DNA of 11,296 nt from Ignavibacteria bacterium (GTDB taxonomy: Bacteria > Bacteroidota > Ignavibacteria > Tepidaquicellales > OLB5). Position 1 is the stretch's first letter. Every line of letters starts with the position of its first letter. The position numbers and the translations under genes are program-made. The notes under the pieces are model-generated. The model did not search any database and was not told the origin of the DNA. It saw only the letters and a program-made list of their open reading frames with translations. This document shows positions 7,571 through 11,296 of the stretch, in pieces. The stretch is taken from NCBI GenBank assembly GCA_027492415.1, contig JAPUEV010000232.1, forward strand, positions 1-11,296. The letters are read 5' to 3'.

Positions 7571-7601
7571 TTATCATACAAATATTTGGTTTTTATCATA
7601 C
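7571..7601 (+). repeat. Direct repeat TTATCATAC x2, 22-bp spacing
   Basis: TTATCATAC occurs at 7571-7579 and 7593-7601. The 22-bp start-to-start distance is about two helical turns, so both copies face the same side of the DNA, as expected for a dimeric or cooperatively bound regulator. The second copy runs into CTTTGG, part of a 15-nt motif shared with 9957-9971. Confidence 0.45.
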
Positions 7602-7634
7602 TTTGGTCAATTTCAAATAACTATTTTAGAAATG
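7602..7634 (+). promoter_or_regulatory. Weak candidate promoter for the two-component operon
   Basis: TTTG at 7602-7605 and TAGAAATG at 7627-7634 are 21 nt apart, the spacing used by Bacteroidota promoters, but the -7 box matches TAnnTTTG only in TA, the third T and G. If used, transcription would start around 7641, inside the TTTAAG repeats, with a leader of about 175 nt. Confidence 0.25.
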
Positions 7635-7639
7635 TTTCT

Positions 7640-7678
7640 TTTAAGCAAATTTTAAGAAAGAATTGAACTTTCTTTAAG
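7640..7678 (+). promoter_or_regulatory. Phased TTTAAG boxes: candidate response-regulator binding site
   Basis: TTTAAG is present at 7640-7645, 7651-7656 and 7673-7678. The start-to-start distances are 11 and 22 bp, and the skipped position (7662) holds the degenerate ATTGAA. OmpR/PhoB-family regulators typically bind tandem direct repeats spaced by about one helical turn, so autoregulation of the downstream operon is plausible. An inverted repeat AGAAAG/CTTTCT (7655-7660 and 7668-7673) overlaps. Similar 11-bp phased copies occur from 9927. Confidence 0.45.
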
Positions 7679-7696
7679 AAATAACGGCATATTATT

Positions 7697-7729
7697 GTAT
7701 CAATCTATATATAATTTTATGATTGATAC
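7697..7729. repeat. Perfect 9-bp inverted repeat in the operon leader
   Basis: GTATCAATC (7697-7705) and GATTGATAC (7721-7729) are exact complements around a 15-nt AT-only spacer. In RNA it could form a hairpin about 90 nt before the regulator start; in DNA it could be a split operator. No T tract follows, so it is not a typical terminator. Confidence 0.5.
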
Positions 7730-7817
7730 TGAAAGATTGCCATTTATCACATTTGCACATAATATACTGCCAACAGATGAAACCATATGCATTAAAGAAA
7801 ATGAATTTGAACAACTC

Positions 7818-8489
7818 ATGAGAATCCTGATAGTAGAAGATGAAAAAGGGATTTCGGGTTTTCTTAAGGATGGTCTTGAAGAAGAAGGTTTTGCGGTGGA
7901 TTTTACTGCGGACGGCAGAAAAGGACTCGAACTAGCTTTATCTAATGATTATGATTTATTGATTTTTGACTGGATGCTGCCCGGACTAAGCGGTATAGAA
8001 ATTTGCCGCGAATTCAGAAAACTGAATAAAACAGCACCCGTAATTTTTCTTACAGCCAGAGATACAGTTCAGGATGTTGTTTTCGGTCTGGAAGCCGGAG
8101 CAAATGATTACATAAAGAAACCGTTTGAATTTGATGAACTGCTTGCACGTATAAGGGTACAGTTAAAAACCAGAACCGGCGAGCAATCGATACTTACATT
8201 ATGTGATATTGAAATGAACCTGGATACTCACAGGGTATTCAGAGGTTCAAAGGAGCTTGAGCTTACACCTAAAGAATTTTCACTTCTGGAGTTCCTGATA
8301 CGCAACAAAGGAAAAGTGTGTACTCGTACAAATATTATTGAGCATGTATGGGATATACATTTTGGATCAGATACTTCAGTAATAGATGTTTACATAAATT
8401 TCCTCAGAAAAAAACTAAATCCAACCGGAAAACAGAAAGAGCTTATTCATACCATAAGAGGTGTTGGATATATCACCCGTGATGAATAG
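7818..8489 (+). CDS. OmpR/PhoB-family response regulator
   Basis: This 223-residue DNA-binding regulator is the output half of a two-component system. The receiver domain (1-115) shows the acidic pair E7/D8, the phosphoacceptor D51 in IFDWMLPG, the switch T79 in FLTA, and K101 in KKPFEFDELLARI. The winged-helix domain (about 126-221) ends with the usual pattern: LTPKEFSLLEFLIRNKGKV, HVWDIHFGSDTSVIDVYI, then LRKKL and HTIRGVGYI. All residues for phosphorylation and DNA binding are present, and the length is standard. I chose ATG 7818 because the domain starts directly there (MRILIVEDE); the frame is open further up, but that part (TTG 7695, ATG 7719) resembles no domain. The kinase gene follows after 12 bases, so the two are co-transcribed. 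Target genes are unknown; repeats upstream of its own gene and of the cargo gene at 10062 are candidates. Confidence 0.95.
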   Translation: MRILIVEDEKGISGFLKDGLEEEGFAVDFTADGRKGLELALSNDYDLLIFDWMLPGLSGIEICREFRKLNKTAPVIFLTARDTVQDVVFGLEAGANDYIKKPFEFDELLARIRVQLKTRTGEQSILTLCDIEMNLDTHRVFRGSKELELTPKEFSLLEFLIRNKGKVCTRTNIIEHVWDIHFGSDTSVIDVYINFLRKKLNPTGKQKELIHTIRGVGYITRDE

Positions 8490-8501
8490 GGTTAAATAAA
8501 A

Positions 8502-9902
8502 TTGAACATAAGCCTGAGAAATAGAATAGCCCTTTTCTATCTAAGCGCAACATCAGTAATTACATTACTGCTGTTTGTTGTTATATACCAGGTAGTATTC
8601 AGCGCTTCATATAATAATATTGAAGAGCGTCTTGAGTTTGAAGCACTTGATATTCTTGACGATATTGATATGAACAGGGATACGGTTTTTTTTAAAGATG
8701 TTTCTGAATGGAGCGAAAAAGAACACCAGAATGTTGAGGTTTATCCCATCTTTGCAGAGGTTATTAACATTGAAAAGATAACTTTTAAAAAAACCCCTAA
8801 CCTTAAAAATGACTCATTAAACCTTCAATTAACAGCCGGAACTTTTTTCAATTCACAGATCCATGATAAACCGGTCAGGCAAATGCAAAATCCTATAATT
8901 AACAATAAAGGTAAGCTAATAGGTTATATTGTTGTAGCAGTACCACTTGAAGGCGCTGCAAATGTAGTAGCAAATTTGAGAAATGTATTAATTGTAAGCT
9001 ACCCTGTTTTGCTGATCATTTTATTTTTCATTTCAAGGTACATTGCCGGCAGAAGCATTATTCCCTTAACAAAAGTAAACCGTGAAGCCAGGGCTATAAC
9101 AAAAGAAAATCTTAACACAAGGATAGACCTTCCTGAAAATAAAGATGAGATCCACGAACTTGCCCAGACTATAAATAGTTTAATGGAGCGGCTTGAAGAT
9201 GCAGTATTACGTGAAAAACAATTTACATCTGATGCCTCCCATGAGTTAAGAACACCGCTATCAGTCATAAAAGGTACCCTTGAAGTACTTATCCGGAGGC
9301 CACGCGAAGCTGAATATTATCAAAGTAAAATTCAGTATTGTATAAAAGAAGTTGACAGGATAGGTGTACTTATCGATCAGCTATTAATGCTTGCAAGATT
9401 TGAGAGTTCAGAAATAGAACTGGAAGCGGCTGAGATAGAATTAAACCAAAGCATTCATTATTGTATTTTCAGACTTAGTGAGTATGCTCATGATAAAGGC
9501 ATTAAAATCAATTTTGAGGAAAAGAATAAATGCTTTGTAAATGCTGATCCCGCATTACTTGATATTATACTTGAAAATCTGTTTACAAATGCAATTAAGT
9601 ATTCAGGTGATAGAAAGCAAATTGATGTTAATTTAGAAGAAACTGAAATAGAAGTAACCTGTTCAATAAAAGATTACGGTATTGGAATGACAAAAGAACA
9701 GCTTTTAAGAGTATTTGACAGATTTTACAGAAGTGATGAAGCGCGAAGCACAGAAGCCGGTGGGCACGGAATAGGTATGGCTATTGTAAAACGGCTTACT
9801 GATCTTCAAAATATAAAAGTAGAATATTCCAGCGAAATCTTAAAAGGAACTATTGTAACACTCTCATTTTCTAAGATATATCACGATAAACCCTTACAAT
9901 AA
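8502..9902 (+). CDS. Membrane sensor histidine kinase (HAMP-HisKA-HATPase_c)
   Basis: The 466-residue kinase senses a signal outside the cytoplasm and phosphorylates the adjacent regulator. It has TM1 (about 10-33), an extracytoplasmic region of about 120 residues (34-157), TM2 (about 160-182) and a HAMP linker (about 183-235, with IIPLTKVNREA and DEIHELAQTINSL). The HisKA domain contains the phosphorylated His247 in ASHELRTPLS. The ATPase domain has the N box (N359/N363 in ENLFTNAIKYS), G1 (DYGIGM, 391-396), F box (FDRFY, 405-409) and G2 (GHGIGMAIVKRL). All catalytic boxes are intact. The start is TTG at 8502: a stop lies three codons upstream (8493-8495), the next in-frame ATG would remove TM1, and AGGG at 8488-8491 is a plausible ribosome binding site. 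The sensor region matches no ligand-binding domain I can name, although the general layout resembles CusS/CpxA-type kinases. Confidence 0.95.
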   Translation: MNISLRNRIALFYLSATSVITLLLFVVIYQVVFSASYNNIEERLEFEALDILDDIDMNRDTVFFKDVSEWSEKEHQNVEVYPIFAEVINIEKITFKKTPNLKNDSLNLQLTAGTFFNSQIHDKPVRQMQNPIINNKGKLIGYIVVAVPLEGAANVVANLRNVLIVSYPVLLIILFFISRYIAGRSIIPLTKVNREARAITKENLNTRIDLPENKDEIHELAQTINSLMERLEDAVLREKQFTSDASHELRTPLSVIKGTLEVLIRRPREAEYYQSKIQYCIKEVDRIGVLIDQLLMLARFESSEIELEAAEIELNQSIHYCIFRLSEYAHDKGIKINFEEKNKCFVNADPALLDIILENLFTNAIKYSGDRKQIDVNLEETEIEVTCSIKDYGIGMTKEQLLRVFDRFYRSDEARSTEAGGHGIGMAIVKRLTDLQNIKVEYSSEILKGTIVTLSFSKIYHDKPLQ

Positions 9903-9926
9903 TAATAGTTTAAATTTTTAGCATTT

Positions 9927-9973
9927 TTTAAGAATCCATTAACCTTCCTTTTAGGTTACTTTGGTTAATTTTG
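9927..9973 (+). promoter_or_regulatory. Candidate regulatory region of the downstream cargo gene
   Basis: The 159-base gap after the kinase has TTTAAG (9927), ATTAAC (9938) and TTTTAG (9949) in 11-bp steps, resembling the boxes at 7640-7678. An inverted repeat TAACCT/AGGTTA (9940-9945 and 9953-9958) overlaps them. TACTTTGGTTAATTT (9957-9971) matches 14 of 15 bases at 7599-7613. TAATTTTG (9966-9973) fits the -7 consensus TAnnTTTG and would start transcription near 9980, but no TTTG box lies 19-21 nt before it. That would fit an activator-dependent promoter. No clear terminator for the kinase operon was found, so read-through is also possible. Confidence 0.4.
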
Positions 9974-10061
9974 TTTGTTTAAAGGTTTCCACTTAATATT
10001 ATAAACCGGCAAAACATATTTAAATCTGATAAGCTAAATAAAAATTAATTATATATTGACG

Positions 10062-11296
10062 ATGACAAATAACAACAATTCTTTAAAGCTGATAAATTTT
10101 ATAAAAATTGTAACAGGTGTACTGGTGATAATAATTATGTCTGCAGGGCAAACATTTTCACAAGGCTGGTCACCGGTTGGAGGGGGCACGAACTGGGAAT
10201 ATTCATTGGTAGTTTATAACAATGAATTATACGCAGGCGAGCAAAGCGGAAGCGGCGGACATGGTCTTAAAAAATTTGACGGAACTTCGTGGAGTGATTT
10301 CGGCGGTATCAACGGCACTGTAAATGCAATGATTGTTTACAACGGAGAATTAATTGTAGGAGGTTCCTTTACCCTGGCAGGCGGTTTAGATGTAATGAAC
10401 ATCGCAAGATGGGATGGTACTGCATGGTCTGATGTAAGTGGCGGACCAAATAGCATAGTTTCGGCATTTGCTGTTTATAACGGTGACCTGATAGTAGGTG
10501 GATACTTTACCATGGTAGAAAACCTGAGCGCTAATCATATAGCAAAGTGGAATGCTAATGGAAGCTGGGTTGCTCTCGGGAGCGGAACAAACTCTCAGGT
10601 GATGGCATTAACAACATATAATAATAAATTAATAGCAGGCGGATTTTTTTCTACAGCCGGCGGTGTTTCAGCTAACCACATTGCGCAGTGGGATGGCACA
10701 AGCTGGACACCAGTTGGTTCAGGTGTTGCGGGTATTGTTTATTCAGCAGCTTCAGGTAATGGTAAATTGTATGCAGGCAGTCTTTCATCATCCTATCAAT
10801 GTATAACAAGCTGGGATGGTACTTCATGGTCAAATCTTGGCAGCGGTGTTGGGGGTGGCATGTATCCTTATGTATTTACAATATTGGTTAATGGAACAGA
10901 TGTTTATGCAGGAGGTTTATACTCAACTGCAGGCGGGCAAACAGTGAACGGAATTGCAAAATGGGATGGTAATACTTGGTCAGGGCTTGGAAGCGGTTTT
11001 GGTAATGGAAATGTCTGCGGGGCATATGCATCATGCCTATATAACGGTAAACTGGTTTGCGGCGGAATCTTCAGTTCCCCGTCTTCTAACGTAGCTCAAT
11101 GGGATGGATTATTGACAGGTGTAAATAATTCTAATTCAACAATACCTGAAAATTACAATTTGTCACAAAATTATCCCAATCCATTTAATCCATCAACCAA
11201 CATTAGCTTCAGTTTACCCCAACAGGGGTTTGTTAAACTTACAATTTTTGACGGTACAGGCAGAGAAGTTTCACAGATCGTAAATGAAGATCTTTC
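10062..11296 (+). CDS. Secreted seven-repeat beta-propeller protein with T9SS sorting domain (3' end missing)
   Basis: The frame is open from ATG 10062 to the window edge (411 full codons). A signal peptide occupies about 1-33 (MTNNNN, then hydrophobic IVTGVLVIIIMSAG, ending TFSQ). Residues 35-349 hold seven repeats of 41-50 residues with the pattern V-x-A-x-x-V-Y-N-G-x-L-x-V-G-G-x-F-x-x-A-G-G, I-A-x-W-D-G-T-x-W-S-x-L-G-S-G. Seven units closing on W-D-G imply one seven-bladed propeller. The type is different from the Asp-box repeats of 4111-6210 and looks like the Kelch/galactose-oxidase-like repeats common in secreted bacterial proteins. A type A sorting domain begins around 362 (N-Y-P-N-P-F-N-P at 370-377) and is cut by the edge; roughly 35-45 residues should be missing. 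No catalytic residues were recognised, so binding or structural work at the cell surface is the likeliest role. It follows the two-component operon on the same strand and may be its target. Confidence 0.9.
   Translation, partial: MTNNNNSLKLINFIKIVTGVLVIIIMSAGQTFSQGWSPVGGGTNWEYSLVVYNNELYAGEQSGSGGHGLKKFDGTSWSDFGGINGTVNAMIVYNGELIVGGSFTLAGGLDVMNIARWDGTAWSDVSGGPNSIVSAFAVYNGDLIVGGYFTMVENLSANHIAKWNANGSWVALGSGTNSQVMALTTYNNKLIAGGFFSTAGGVSANHIAQWDGTSWTPVGSGVAGIVYSAASGNGKLYAGSLSSSYQCITSWDGTSWSNLGSGVGGGMYPYVFTILVNGTDVYAGGLYSTAGGQTVNGIAKWDGNTWSGLGSGFGNGNVCGAYASCLYNGKLVCGGIFSSPSSNVAQWDGLLTGVNNSNSTIPENYNLSQNYPNPFNPSTNISFSLPQQGFVKLTIFDGTGREVSQIVNEDL
10164..11108 (+). repeat. Seven in-frame WDGT-type repeats
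   Basis: Seven coding units of 123-150 nt each end with a W-D-G-T/N or related element: FDGT, WDGT, W-N-A-N-G, WDGT, WDGT, WDGN, WDG. The core TGGGATGG recurs in most units. Unit lengths vary and sequence identity is modest, so this is a diverged protein repeat and not a recent DNA tandem array. Confidence 0.8.

Larger units (their letters stand above)
7464..7817. other. Long intergenic region upstream of the two-component operon
   Basis: These 354 bases contain no credible gene. The response-regulator frame stays open upstream to a TTG at 7695, but those 41 codons do not match a receiver domain. The region is very AT-rich and holds an inverted repeat just after the phosphatase (7486-7521), two TTATCATAC direct repeats (7571, 7593), three TTTAAG boxes in 11-bp phase (7640-7678) and a perfect 9-bp inverted repeat (7697-7729). 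These suggest a complex regulatory leader. Confidence 0.6.

Noticed and set aside
7695..7817. N-terminal extension of the response regulator by 41 residues (TTG 7695)
   Set aside because: OmpR-family receivers start at MRILIVEDE, the extension matches no domain, and it contains the 9-bp inverted repeat.
8999..9268. Minus-strand open frame of 89 codons inside the kinase gene
   Set aside because: Antisense to conserved HAMP and HisKA coding sequence; Ser-rich composition typical of a shadow frame.

Overview
The window looks like chromosome of a member of the Bacteroidota/Chlorobiota lineage, most probably Ignavibacteria-like. Four proteins end, or begin to end, in a type A type IX secretion (T9SS) sorting domain; three show the N-Y-P-N-P-F-N-P opening typical of that group. 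The DNA is AT-rich, start codons mostly lack a Shine-Dalgarno, and several intergenic regions carry the Bacteroidota-style -7 element TAnnTTTG. No rRNA, tRNA, CRISPR array, transposase or phage gene was seen.

Layout: (1) 1-227 is the C-terminal tail of a T9SS cargo protein, closed by a strong terminator. (2) 335-2377 encodes a secreted M1-family zinc aminopeptidase with its own sorting domain, whose tail is clearly paralogous to the preceding one. (3) 2441-3889, on the minus strand and convergent, encodes a 482-residue cytoplasmic protein of unknown function. (4) 4111-6210 encodes a secreted protein made of 14 Ycf48/Asp-box-like repeats of about 41 residues plus a sorting domain; a terminator almost identical to the first follows it. 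(5) 6330-7463 encodes an exported PPP-type metallophosphatase with Glu where the first metal motif normally has His. (6) 7464-7817 is a long non-coding leader full of short direct and inverted repeats. (7) 7818-9902 is a two-gene operon for an OmpR/PhoB response regulator and a HAMP/HisKA/HATPase sensor kinase, the kinase starting with TTG. (8) 10062 to the window end encodes a third recognisable secreted cargo, a seven-repeat beta-propeller whose sorting domain is cut by the window edge.

The functional theme is cell-surface or secreted protein export: signal peptide out through Sec, sorting domain recognised by T9SS, domain anchored or released. Peptide degradation (M1) and adhesive or binding beta-propellers are plausible roles. 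The two-component system lies directly upstream of the last cargo gene, and 11-bp phased TTTAAG-like repeats occur before both the regulator and that cargo, so it may regulate itself and its neighbour; this is inference. I see no clearly new multi-gene system. The best leads are the phased repeats, the 7+7 propeller architecture, the DxE phosphatase, and the reused terminator.
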